A stretch of 64,000 nucleotides of DNA from Litsea cubeba (lineage: Eukaryota; Streptophyta; Magnoliopsida; Laurales; Lauraceae): the NCBI GenBank assembly GCA_012931725.1, contig CM022948.1:112503930-112567929 (forward strand), in the 5' to 3' direction. The position numbers and the translations under genes were made by a program. Shown piece after piece: positions 13,746 through 24,989 of the stretch (position 1 is its first letter; each line of letters opens with the position of its first letter). A model generated the notes under the pieces. The model was not told where the DNA came from. It made no database searches and worked only from the letters and a program-made list of their open reading frames with translations.

Positions 13746-16026
13746 CCCCTCTCCCCCTCTCAATTGCTTAGAGATTTTGCAAATGGCCTGGTTGGGCTAG
13801 ATATTCAGGTCCATGGACTGAATCCAGGTCTGAATATTAGGCCCAATAACTAAATGGGCTGGGCTTGAGCAAGCAATTCCGCCCGGCCAAACCAGGGCCA
13901 TGAACACCTGTAGGCCTATTCAGTCCGCAGGTGTGGCACGTGACCTGATGACCTGTCATGCGGCACACCTGATAAGCAAACTAGCACATGAATGTTAAGG
14001 CAGTGGTGAATGATCAGAATCACGGTTATGTGCACGCAAGGCAAGCCCCTGTAAGAGGTCACACTAGGAAGTGAGCTGAATCATCTGTCATGGTCTGAAC
14101 TTTGACCTCTTGCTCTCTAGCATTAAACTTGTTTAAAGAGTATCAACTCCCAAGTTGGGTTAGCTACACGATATATTTAACTTAATTTGGAGAGAGATCA
14201 ACTATCAAAATTGCTTGCTGGAGTTTGCTGCCCTTTAAAATGTATATCTTTGCATCAACACAAGCAACTCTCAGCAAGGAAAGAAAAGTGCTTTAGAAGT
14301 TATATTTGCCCTTGGATTAATTTATCACATGGGGACGAAGATAACTGAGATCCAGATTGCTGGTCTAGTCTAATCAAATTGATAATTGAAATGGTTACAA
14401 CTGAGGGATATTAATATGAACCAGCAGTCTAGCTCGACAAGAAGTATAGTAGACCCTAACCAGAAAGGTTTGTGGTAGTAGCGACCTGTAATGATTCGAT
14501 AGTTCCAAGTCAGTCAGGTAGGGTGATGAGTTTTCGTGAAAACTACTGTGCCATGTGGACCACAAACTTGTCTCAACCGGGTATTGGATTCCTCATAATT
14601 ACACGCAATTCCTTTGTGTACCAAAGGGGTTCAAAGTGAGAGGCTTTGGTACAAAGTGAGAGGTTAATGAGAAAGATCAAACTGTGACAGGAAATGATAA
14701 CGCCACCCATGGCCTTAATAATTAAATTTAAAGTTATAGTCTCATCTGCATCGGAACCTTCGTTCTTTACTATTTCTCAAAATCATGCTATAATAGAAGG
14801 ATAGAGGGAGCTCATCTAAGGCACTAGCGCACTAGGGCTCTATATGCACTGGGTTGTGGCCCCCATATGGGGGTGTAGGGTGGTTTCAAGATCTGGGTGG
14901 GACCTATCTATCTATCAAATTTAGACCTCATCTGATCATCCTATCATTTTCATCCAGGCCTCACAAATTTAAATTTAATAATGTACAATCTATTTGAATG
15001 GGTACACAGTCAGCCCAATGGTGTACAATCCATTGGGCGGTACAAACCCGAAGAGATGTGTGTACTATAGGAGGGTTTGGTCCACTCGGATGGGCCCCAA
15101 GTGGGCCTGCTCACCAGACACATTGGATAACCAGCGGAAGGAAAGATGAGCAATGAAGAAACTAATAAATGGGACGGGGCGGAATTCAATGGCCCCATCA
15201 GATACAATGGCGTTCGTGAATTAGGAGTATATTGAAAATCAGCCCTAAAAGACACTTATCCATATGATTTAAGGTTATAATATGATTACATTTTGACTGT
15301 ACAATTCTCAATTGTAGGTGCCCCATTGGCAGCAAGAATGATTTATCTTTCACTCCCTTATTTTTCCTACTTAAATCTATCCTCACTACCAAAATTTTTT
15401 CCCCACCGAAGGCCTTTTTGCAATACACACTATCCATAACATCATAGAGAGATTTACCAAAAAACAAAACATGAGAGAGAGATGAATTGGAATTCTTACC
15501 TTTAAATTCCACCAATGATATGCATCTATTATTTAATTCCCATCAAATATAACATGAAAGCAAGTGGCAACGTCCACCACACATCACTTGGCCTCAAGAC
15601 CAAGCATCCATTAGGTTGAGAAATGACAAACATCCACCACACATTCACTTTAGTTACATCAGAGAATGTAAATGTTTGGGCGAGAGATTGAACTAATTTT
15701 CCTTGCAGAGAGGACTTAGACCAGTTCATGTGCCCCCACAAGAAGAATGCATCACCAATCAAGTTCATGAGGACAGCTCAAAATCAAACGAGTGGCTTCT
15801 AAACTTCGTACTTCAAATAAATTTGCCCCACAGACATGCATGCAACTTAAGTACTGACAGAAAAATTAGTTCTTAATTATTTTTCGTAAACACAACAAAA
15901 AGAAAACCAGTTATAACTGTGTAACCAGGTAACTGATATTTTAATACTCAAGAATCAGAATTTCTATTTATATCTACAAATTGAGAATTAGAAGTTCTAC
16001 AGATTGTCACTCTACTACAATGTTCG
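13519..16026. other. Intergenic region between the GASA and ERD2-like genes
   Basis: Contains the GASA 3' flank and a CT-rich microsatellite (13711-13761). No gene was recognised; open frames at about 15200-15770 have no family motifs. Confidence 0.55.
13711..13761. repeat. (CT)n-rich low-complexity tract
   Basis: Compound CT/CCCT microsatellite about 190 bp downstream of the GASA stop codon. Confidence 0.95.
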
Positions 16027-19000
16027 TCACACAACCCCTGATGGGAGCCTCAACACAAGATGGCCACCTACAACACTGCAGAAGGAAATATTGCAGTCAA
16101 TAAAAGATGACAAGGAAACAACCAACAAGCATGTAATCTGAATTAATATCACCACCACCGTCATCATACCTCATCCCATCAATTGGGGTCAACTTAATGA
16201 GCTTTCCTAATAATCTAATGTGATTAAATATGATGACACACCAATGAACTCAGGGCACGTTTGTTTGGAGAAATTTCTGATGGGAATTCCTTGTTCTGGG
16301 AATTTCTGACAGAAATGTCAGTTACTGTCTAGAGGATCTAAAGTTCCCTTTTTGCTTGGTGGAATTCCAAAAATCCAGCTCTTTGAAATGACACTATTGG
16401 CATTTGGAATTCCCCAAATTCCAGCTTCCTAATGTTGGGTTGTACTGAGCATTTGGGAAACCTGCTGGTTGGGGTTGGGTTTTTTGGTGGGGCATTCAGG
16501 AGAATTTATAATTCTCCCCATCAGCAATTTTCAGAATGCCTTCCTCGCACATGTTATTAAAAAAATGCATTTTTTATAGCAAACATCACAATTTTGAGGA
16601 AAGTATATGCATATCATAAATATTGCAGTGTGAGACCCTAAGATGGGGCTAAATCCAAGTACTAAGATGGACCAGACAAGTCAAGAATATACTAAAACCA
16701 TACTGTTACTATTTATCCATAGCACGCACCTCTTTACATAGTAGTAGCAGAAGTCAGCCAAAATAAATGTTTGAACGATCTCAGAGAGGAGAACCATCGA
16801 AGGCCATAACCCATGACCTAATGCAGTCAATAGGTATCCATGGCTGTCCAAGACCTGTGAAGAGAAAATTTCATGGAAAACTTCAAAGGAGAATTTTCTT
16901 GTGCAAAACAAGCAAAGTTATATGAGTTCCTTGTTAGTTTTTATAAAGGCAGAACCACTCAAATTTATTTACTTATTTATTAATTGGCAAAGAAACTCAA
17001 ACTAAAACTCACAGTTGCAACAACAGGCAGCTTCTCTTGCCTACTCCGGTTGTATAATAACTCAGAACCAAATGGTCCCAAGTTGACCTTTTTTATCGAA
17101 TAGAACAATTATTCCAGTAAAAAAGAAAAAAAATAGGTCAAGGTAAGTGCAATTTGCCACTGTCTAAGAACTGGTACATTAATGTGCAACTAACACCATG
17201 TGGAAGATTTTCTTTTTGATTTGGTAAAACCCATGAAATATTTTATGTAACCACAATGAAACCCCTTGAGACACTTAAGAAAAAATTGTGGAGTCTTGGA
17301 TATGGAAATATGGGAAATCTCTTGTTGTACCCTCCTACTAGAATGATAGGTCAATTTTTTTTTTTCTATATTCTTCACTCTTTTTATTTCAGAAATGAAG
17401 GCAATGAAGAAAGTACCCAAAATCTTATTCAGCCTACCCTTCCATAAAACTAATGAATAAAGCCATCACATTCTCTCTCTCATCATCTCTCCTAATTATT
17501 AAAAGAATGCCACTGGATAGTCATCCAACCCCACAAGTCATCATCTCCACTGGAATCAAACACTTTCTTTCCAACTCAAACTCAATAGGCCCTCTAACTA
17601 ATCAACTTCCTCACTGTTTAACTGGTTGAGAAAGAAGCGATCAAGGCATGTTATCTTCCACTAGCTGGATAGTCATCCAACCCCAGGGCATAAGTCTCCA
17701 CTAGAATCAAATACTCCCTTTCCAACTCAAAATCAGAAGGCTGTCGAACTAATCAACTTTCCCACCATTCAACTGCTTAAGAAAGAGACCAAGGCCTGTT
17801 ATCTCCCACCAGTTGGATAGTCGTTGGACCCCCGAGCATAGTTTTCATTGGAATCAAAACACCCTTTCCAAGTCAAAATCAGAAGGCCTTTCAACCAATC
17901 AACTTCCTCCCTGCTCAATTGTTCAAAAAGGCAGAGATCAAAACCCATCATCTCCCACTAGCAAGACACACAATAAGCCTACCATAAGAGATTACGACAA
18001 CTAAGCTAGTTTCTTTAAGTATAAGGTCAGTGGAGGCACTGAACTTATACTTATCGATAAGAATGTGCATGTTATCTCCCATCTGCAAGAGAAGAGCAAG
18101 TATTTGTTGCTCTCTCTCACACACACTTGATTTCCTCCACTTGGATGAATCTAGTTTGATCGACCTCGCACTTCTGCCCCAGCACCTTTCTGTCAAACAG
18201 ACAAGTGTTTTTTTTTTTTTTAATCAGTTTCGTCAAACAGAAAATTGAGTTCTTCCTTTTCATCCAAACTACCACCTTGGCAATTCTTCATCCGTATAGA
18301 ACTGTTTCCATACTTGACCTACTCGAAGAACAAAAAACTACATTTTTGAGGGGTTTTTACTGGGAACGCACATTCTGGCAGAAAGATTAAATTTTTAAAA
18401 GTGATGGCAGAGGGTGTTGTACAACAAGGCACTTTTTCACAAGAATGCCCATATGTCGCAATCACGCAACATAATCACGACTACGTCAAACGATCACAAC
18501 ATAAGGGGATTGTGCTTCAGTTGCAATAGCCTCGTCTTGGCTGTAGAAGACAAGGATGTTCTTCATATTCATCCAAAAAAGAGTGATAGGGAGAGAAATT
18601 GACAGAAGTAAAAGGATTGTTCTCTGCAAGGAGAGGCCTAGGAGGGTGTGTTTCTTGGCTCCAAAGGCTGGTCCACAAATGGATTCCATGCCCATGGTGA
18701 GATCAGAGAGTATGAAGAATGGGGGTTTTGCTAAGTAGGGTGGTTTTCTGTTTGAGAGTGTGAGAAGTGGGGTTTTGCTAGAGAGAGATGAGTGGTTGTT
18801 TGTTGTTTGGGAGTATGAGAAGTGGGTTTTTTGTTGAGTTGGGTGTTGGTCTGTTGGGAGTTTGGGGATGAATGGTGATTTGTAGTAGGAGACGAGTTGC
18901 GATCACAACATATCTCAGCTAAAACGCCCTTCTTCCAAGCACTCCAGCACCCATTTCTCCCCATCCAAAAATTCCAACAAATCAAATGATGGGACTAAAC

Positions 19001-21483
19001 AAAACCCATTTCATCTAAAGATCTAGAAAAACACCTATCTTCTCAATTTTCTCAAAGCCCATCTGAGAAACCAGGAGAGGAAGAAGGGGAAAATGTGCTA
19101 TTTTGGCAAAGCGACAAAGATCTTCATCTTCATCATCTCTATTCTGGCCATGCTAGGAAGAAGAAGAGACATAGAAGAAAAAATAGAGACTAGGGTTTTA
19201 TCATGTTTTAGCTAACATCGTGATCGTGCAACATGGTCATTATTATGTCGTGTAACTGTTACATATGGGCAGAAAAAAAAAAAAAAAAAAGAACCTCCTG
19301 GTTCGAGGCCCTCTATGGTCATTTTTAAAAATTTAATATTTCTGCCATGAAATACGTGTTTAACACATCCTTCCCCATAAAACTCCTTGTTTTTATTATG
19401 TAATCAGGACAGCATACAATGTTCTCTGAACAATTTGAGAGGATTCAGTTCCACGTGATCGAATAGAAAAAAGAAATGAACTGCAAATAAGGAGGATAAG
19501 ATAAAAATAATAATATATATAGGATGTTGAAGCACAAATTTATTTAAGAATCGGACCTGGAGTACCCAATGTGCACAGCTCAAGAATCGGGCAACACCAA
19601 GAGCAAAAACATAATGAGCAGTGAATGTCTCAACAATCTGCATAAAATCAATTAAATTGTAAGGGAAAGGATTGAAAGAAAAGAAATAAGAAAACATTAA
19701 CATTGTTTTCGAAATGAACCTGTGTATTTTGCATCACACGAAGCTGAGGTAAAACTGATACAGCTTCCAAGTAAACACAAAAGGCCCAAGAGATTCTGTT
19801 AAAGAGATTGTGTGACGTTGATGGATGAACAACTAGTGCAAGTAAAGCACATGGTATCACCTGTATCACACCATGCAAATCAATAGTATGAATATGCATG
19901 CAGTTGAATACAGTCAAGAAATAAAAATCTAAAAGGTAAGCTACAAATTGATGTAAAAAAGATGTGTATGATAAAATGGATGTGCAAAGTGGCAAAAAAG
20001 TGTAAAATAAGGAAGAGTTACATAAGAGAAAATCTAAAAATAGCTCCAATACAAAAGAAATCAAGGAAACATATTGGGTACAGCCTTTTCATTCCATCCA
20101 AGTATTTCTAGGTTTTTATGCCTACGCTGATGCAGGTCAGGCAAGATGCCTTGATACTCTTGATGCTCGGTGACAAAATGGTTTGTCACTTGATAGGTCC
20201 TTAGCCTCATGGAAGCTTGAGGAGATTGCAAGTCCTCCACATAGCCAAGCATCTTTCCATGCCCTCTGCTTGTTTAGAGATCATATTTACGTAGATATCT
20301 ATCATCGATTGGAACAACAGGCACTCTTATTAATGCTCCTACTCTTCATGCTCACAGTATTCAGATAGCAGCTGATTGGCTTTCATGAAAAGAAAATCGA
20401 GGTTGATCCTTAATCCACCCAATTAGACTTCCATGTGTGTCCAAAATCTATGACTAGGGAACATCATCAGTTTCCAGTAGGGAATGCAAAAACCAGCCCT
20501 TCCCTGTTGGACGTTTGCATGGATTCACCACGCAGACTCCCTTGTGGGGCGCTCCAAGGGCCACAGCAATCATGGGAAGGTAGGGGATCGAAAGATCAGG
20601 ATGTGATCTACCCATGTGTAAAATTTAGTTTTAACTCAGTTAGATCATCTTAACCCTTTGATCCCTAGACCTCAAGTTTAATGGTTTTAGAAGGTATTAT
20701 TTTTGTAGGATCTCAATCCAATTGGGAGTAAAACCTAGATGAGTGCGTGTGTGAGGGTGAAGGTTGACTGGTTGCGGTGTAAATGATGTGACTTGTGAAG
20801 GTGAGATGATTGGATGGATCATAGCGGACGCCAAGTGGGCGCTGCAAGGAAGTCCGCATTGTGAATCTCCATGTGGATGTCTACGGTAGAAGTTTACCCC
20901 ATAGAGTGGGGCCCACATGGGGGAGGTAGGTTCAAACGATATAAATGAGACCTAGGGGAATATCATCCCCATTAGATCATCATATCCCTTTGATCTATGG
21001 CTCTCAAATTTAATGATTTTAGAAGGAATTATTTTATCTGATTTTAATCCAAACAGTGAGTAAGAATTCGATAAGTGTCAAATCAAGGTTTGTGCCAATT
21101 TATGGGGGTTTAGTGTGTGTGGGGGGGTTGGATTGATCATTAGTGTTCACATTATGATCCATCCTAATGGACCATACCAGACAAACACACCCCCCCCAAA
21201 CCCCAACCTAAATTTTTTCTGTTTTATTTGGATATGAAGCCATTAGATTTGTGGGCCATGGTCAAGGGGTCAAGGACATCAGATTGACTTGAACCTTCAC
21301 ATCTAGGGGGTTCCCACTTGGGCCTTTCAATCCCCCCGTCCCACAATCTGTGGAGCCCCGGGTGAGCCCCAAAAGCTGGTGTGGATGGTAAGGATGCGCA
21401 TAATACCCAGAAACCAATCCACTTACATAATCATTGAAACTTTAAACAGAAAACTTCAAGCAGATACACAACCAAAGAGACGG

Positions 21484-21519
<36 letters not shown>

Positions 21520-22498
21520 AAAAATACAATTAAACATGAAGTCGGGGTCGAGCATTACCACATAATATATGGCAAAGTTGTCCTTGTCCTCCATGTAACT
21601 AGACCGCAGCTTAAAACGGATCATGTAAATAACCCATAAGGTTGTGACCAGTGTGGCTGTATCAAGTATTGTGTGTATGTCATATTCCATGACAAAACTA
21701 CAGTAGAGTCTAACAGCTAAAAACATAGCTGTCAGTTCTTGGGATTTCAGTGAAAGCCCTGCCAGTAAATCAACCAAATATTAGCAAAACATAGACCAAA
21801 ATAAGAAAAAAACACATTTGAAGCAGAATATTTTTATTTTCCTCAATAAATAAACAGAATATTCACATGGTGTTGATTTATACAACAAATTGTATCAGAT
21901 TCCCATGCCAAGTCAAATTGTAATCCACAAGAACTTGGAACATTCATGTGACAGGTAAATAAATAATTAAGCACCAATGGCCAACAGCTTTATCATGACC
22001 ACTATTCCTCAACCATGGAGAGGAAAAAGGAAATAAAGCTGCAATCACACCATCAATGTGGATTGTGGAAGTTTAACTTTTTTTCTTAAAATCTAATCCT
22101 AATTGAACATGGATAATCCAAAAAGTATGGTCTTTATGGTCTTTAATCTTCAATCAATCAATCTGATAATGAGAATTCCCACAACTTCTTTCATTCAAAT
22201 TGGATTCAATCAATCAATCGATGCGGAAACAAAAGACAAAAGCGGAAGCGATAGAAGACGAACCTGCGCAAGTCCTCTCCTTGATGAGCTTGTAGATTAA
22301 GACGCAGATGCCGATAGAGTGCGATAACTCGGCAGCAACAAAGAGGTTGTCGTGGTCGTGAACGACGAAGCGGAGGAAGACGAGCGACGCCATCCCTGCT
22401 ATCACGGCCAGGAAAGATTTCACCTTTGGAGGTTGCCTCCTAATCCACGCAGCGACCATCTGCGCCGGATTCCTCCCCGATCGACCGTACGGAGCCAT
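16027..22498 (-). CDS. ER lumen protein-retaining receptor-like (ERD2-like) protein
   Basis: Complete six-exon gene: 22264-22498, 21559-21758, 19720-19860, 19557-19637, 16730-16854 and 16027-16075. All junctions are GT-AG and the phases join, giving 276 residues. Conserved KDEL-receptor family blocks are visible: KSQELTA.FLAVRLYCSFVM, DLATLV-like TATLVTTLWVIYMIR, a block ending NRISWAFCVYLEAVSVLPQL, FTAHYVFALGVARFLSCAHW and LSEIVQTFILADFCYYYVK. The product is a multi-pass membrane protein. Its roughly 50-residue N-terminal extension (RRQPPKVKSFLAV) and total length fit the plant ERD2-like group near 272-276 aa rather than the canonical K/HDEL receptors of about 215 aa, so true HDEL retrieval is not certain. 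The start is the ATG at 22498, just after a (TTC)n 5' UTR tract in genomic order. Introns contain repeats described separately. Confidence 0.95.
17511..17962. repeat. About 150-bp tandem repeat, three copies, in an ERD2-like intron
   Basis: Units start with TGGATAGTC at about 17514, 17666 and 17814 (period 152 then 148 bp). Each contains TCCAACCCC-like, GGAATCAAA, AATCAACTT and ATCTYCCACYAG motifs. Copies are diverged by substitutions and small indels. The array lies in the intron between 16855 and 19556. Confidence 0.85.
18330..19400. mobile_element. Non-autonomous DNA transposon with long terminal inverted repeats
   Basis: Left-end motifs (about 18345-18480) reappear inverted at the right end (about 19215-19395): TGGCAGAAA-ATTAAATTTTTAAAA-TGA and GCCCATATGT followed by CACG.. 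ACATAATCA/CATAATAATGA. The arms exceed 100 bp and are diverged. Inside there is no transposase-like open frame. The right arm has an added A18 tract (19274-19291). No target duplication could be fixed; the long arms suggest a MULE/foldback type. It lies in the same ERD2-like intron as the 150-bp array. Confidence 0.65.
20632..21085. repeat. Diverged direct repeat pair in an ERD2-like intron
   Basis: Two segments (about 20640-20740 and 20968-21070) share the order TTAGATCATC, CCCTTTGATC, CTCAA.TTTAATG.TTTTAGAAGG and a block ending GAGTA.. GAT.AGTG. Similar phrases recur at about 14900-14990 and 39110-39170, suggesting an old interspersed family whose ends I cannot define. Confidence 0.5.
21489..21516. 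repeat. (GA)n microsatellite
   Basis: GA run in the intron just downstream (gene sense) of ERD2-like exon 2, about 45 bp past its donor site. Confidence 0.95.
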
Positions 22499-22620
22499 CT
22501 TTCCCTCTTCTTCTTCTTCTTCTTCTTCCTTCCTTTCTTCTTTGTGTTTTTTTGCTTCTTCAAAAGCTAGCTTTCACGTTAGGGTTGTTGTGGGTACTCT
22601 GGGATCGATCGGTTTTAAAT
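22499..22620 (-). promoter_or_regulatory. 5' UTR/core promoter region of the ERD2-like gene
   Basis: A (TTC)n tract at about 22506-22528 (GAA repeats on the gene strand) directly precedes the ATG, as is frequent in plant leaders; the flank to 22620 is presumed promoter. No unambiguous TATA box. Confidence 0.4.
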
Positions 22621-22853
22621 AATAATAACAACATGTACTATTAAATTGGAAAAAATGGGGAAAGAGACTAGTAACGTGTCTGTAGTAGTAGTAAAGGAAG
22701 GATAATTTATTGGGTAAGTAAAGGGATTTTTTCTTCGAGTTTGTTCATCTCATTAGCCCCTTTCTCTCTCTACTCCTGTTTCACACTGTAGGGAAGAATA
22801 TGCTCCATGTCATTCGTTGGTGTGATTTTATGAAAACACCCCTACTTTTTTTA

Positions 22854-23352
22854 GGGAAGATTTCTAAAAATGCCTTAAAGTTTCTGCCTTATTTTGATAC
22901 AAGTTTTAAAATTTTTCAAATTAGTTGTTAATTTTGTCAGGAAGTTCTCAATTAAGAAAATCTATCCATTTAAATCTAATTTTCGGTAATTTTTTTTAAT
23001 TTTTTTTAAAACCTAAATTACCATTTTATTGAAATAAAACTCTCTTTCACTTTTTCTATATTTTCTTCACGAGCGTTTTCACAGTGATTAAGAACAATCA
23101 GTATTCCCACGGCAATTAACTGCATGTAGTGGCTACCAAAACCATGTGATTGGTTTAAATGAAGGGTAGTTTGAGTATTTTTAAAATATTGAGGGAAGAA
23201 TTCGCCAGAAAATTCCTTTAAATGACTGAATGTCCTTAGTTGAAAACTTCTTGAAAAACTTTATGGACTAATTTAAAAAGTTTTGAAACTTATGCCCTTT
23301 TTTTTTAAAATAAGGTAAAAACTTAATGTCTTATTTGAGAATTTTCTTTTTT
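22854..23352. mobile_element. Foldback/MITE element 1
   Basis: The left arm (about 22854-22950; GAAGATTTCTAAAAATGCC, CCTTATTTTGA, CAAATTAGT) matches the inverted right arm (about 23240-23350; ATTCTCAAATAAGACATTAA, ACCTTATTTTA, AAATTAGT when read on the other strand). No coding capacity. Target duplication not determined. Confidence 0.6.
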
Positions 23353-23902
23353 TTATGTTGGGAAGATTTCGAAAAGTATAAAACTTTACACTTATTTTCA
23401 AAAAAGCATACAAATGATTTGAGTATTTAAAAAAAAGCATAAGTTTTTTTTACAATTCTTTCAATCAAGTCATATGCATAAAAAAAATATAAGAAATGAA
23501 AAAAAAAAATTCTTATATCATTATTCAAGTTTTTCCTTTAATAAAGCATTTAAGAGAAACAATCAAGTATAATCCAAATGACCTAATGAGGCGTACTTCA
23601 ATTAGCTTTATAAATAAACGGTTAAAAATAGAGAATTCCAAATAGTTAAAAAACTAGATTCATTAAATGGTTATGATCATCAAAACCAAAATGGCTAGTT
23701 TTAGGAAGGAAAGAGATTAAGAAAAAATAAAAACTCGACAAGGAAAGGGTATTTTTGTAATTTCAAAAAAAATTATGGAGAGAACTTGACTTTATTGAAA
23801 ATGTGAAAAACTTTTATACTTTTTTGAATTATTCAAGTAACGTACTTTTTTAAAAATGAGTAAAGAAAAACTTCTACTGTTTTTGAACTTTTCCCTTTTA
23901 TG
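23352..23902. mobile_element. Foldback/MITE element 2, abutting element 1
   Basis: Long arms of about 120 bp: the left arm (23357-23480; GGGAAGATTTCGAAAAGTAT, AAAAAAGCATA, TTGAGTATTTAAAAAAAAGC, TTTCAATCAAGTCA) aligns along its length with the inverted right arm (about 23780-23902; AGGGAAAAGTTCAAAAACAG, AAAAAAGTACG, CAATAAAGTCAAG). AT-rich interior without an open frame. Confidence 0.65.
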
Positions 23903-24989
23903 TTATTATATTAAAGGCTCTAGTAGTGATATATAGAATGGTATTTTGTGAAGTTTTAGTCCCGGCCACTAAAGCAGTCAAAAGTCTCCAAGTCGAGTCT
24001 GTCCGAGCCTGAAGAGATGACTTCCTATTCTAATTCCACTACGTAAGGCCCACTCCAACGTCTGTCTGGTTGAAAACATTTTAGGATTGTGTGGTATATA
24101 AGGAGCAGATATAGGCTAGGCCCTGTATGAGTGAGGCAGTTGGATGAGGAAGTCCTGTTTAGTGACCCGGTCATTTTTCTTCTTCTAACAAACGTGTCCT
24201 TTGATTGGTTCATTAAATCAGTTTTTGAGTCCGTTATCATGAGCCTGTAGACTCACGTTAGTGGTCAATCTGGTTTCATTTTATAAAACAGTCCCTCACT
24301 AATAATAACGGACAATTGGGCCTATGTTCTTGGTAAAATTGTTCACAACAACAAATCTTTCGGACCTTTTTTTTTTTTTTTACCATGCTAGGGAGGAAAT
24401 AGGAACCTTAGTTGAAAGATGAGAAGAAGAGCTGAAAAAAGAGTTTTTTTAAAAAAATTTCCCCCTATGAAATCTAGTCTGCTCCTGTAGAATTCCACCA
24501 TGTGAACCCATTCTTTACTAGAATTCCACGAATTCTTGCCTGAGGAATTTTTGAATTCCTAGATAAGGTGGAATTCCTAAAGACACAAGCATTTTAGAAT
24601 TCCACTAAAATGCAAAGAAGGTGGATTTCCAAGAATTCCTTTGGGACAGGAATGGAAGCTCAAGAATTTCTCGAAAATATCTCACCTTGCCCTTTCTTCT
24701 CCTTCTACTTTCATCTGCCACGTGCGAAAAATCAGTTTTGAACTTCAACCCACTTTACTCGGTCTGTAATTTGGAAGTCATGATTTTGTTGATTCGTAAT
24801 TACTGAATGTGATAAACAAGCAGGACATCTGAATTGCACATCCTCTTGTACATTATCCTTGACTTTGTTATGAATGTGAATGCATCATAAATTCATGTAA
24901 AAATAACATGATATACAAATTAGTAAATGTATAATATACTAGTTATAAAAAAAAAAAGGTATTTGATTGAGCAATTGCTACAAAAGGAC
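23903..24989. other. Intergenic region between the ERD2-like and J-protein genes
   Basis: No gene recognised. The part at 24477-24665 is dense in GAATTCC-type motifs in both orientations, hinting at a decayed inverted-repeat element, but no ends could be defined. Confidence 0.5.

Noticed and set aside
16255..16560. Possible hAT-like MITE with an internal hairpin (GGAGAATT-TAT-AATTCTCC)
   Set aside because: The hairpin is real but short, and outer ends could not be paired convincingly.
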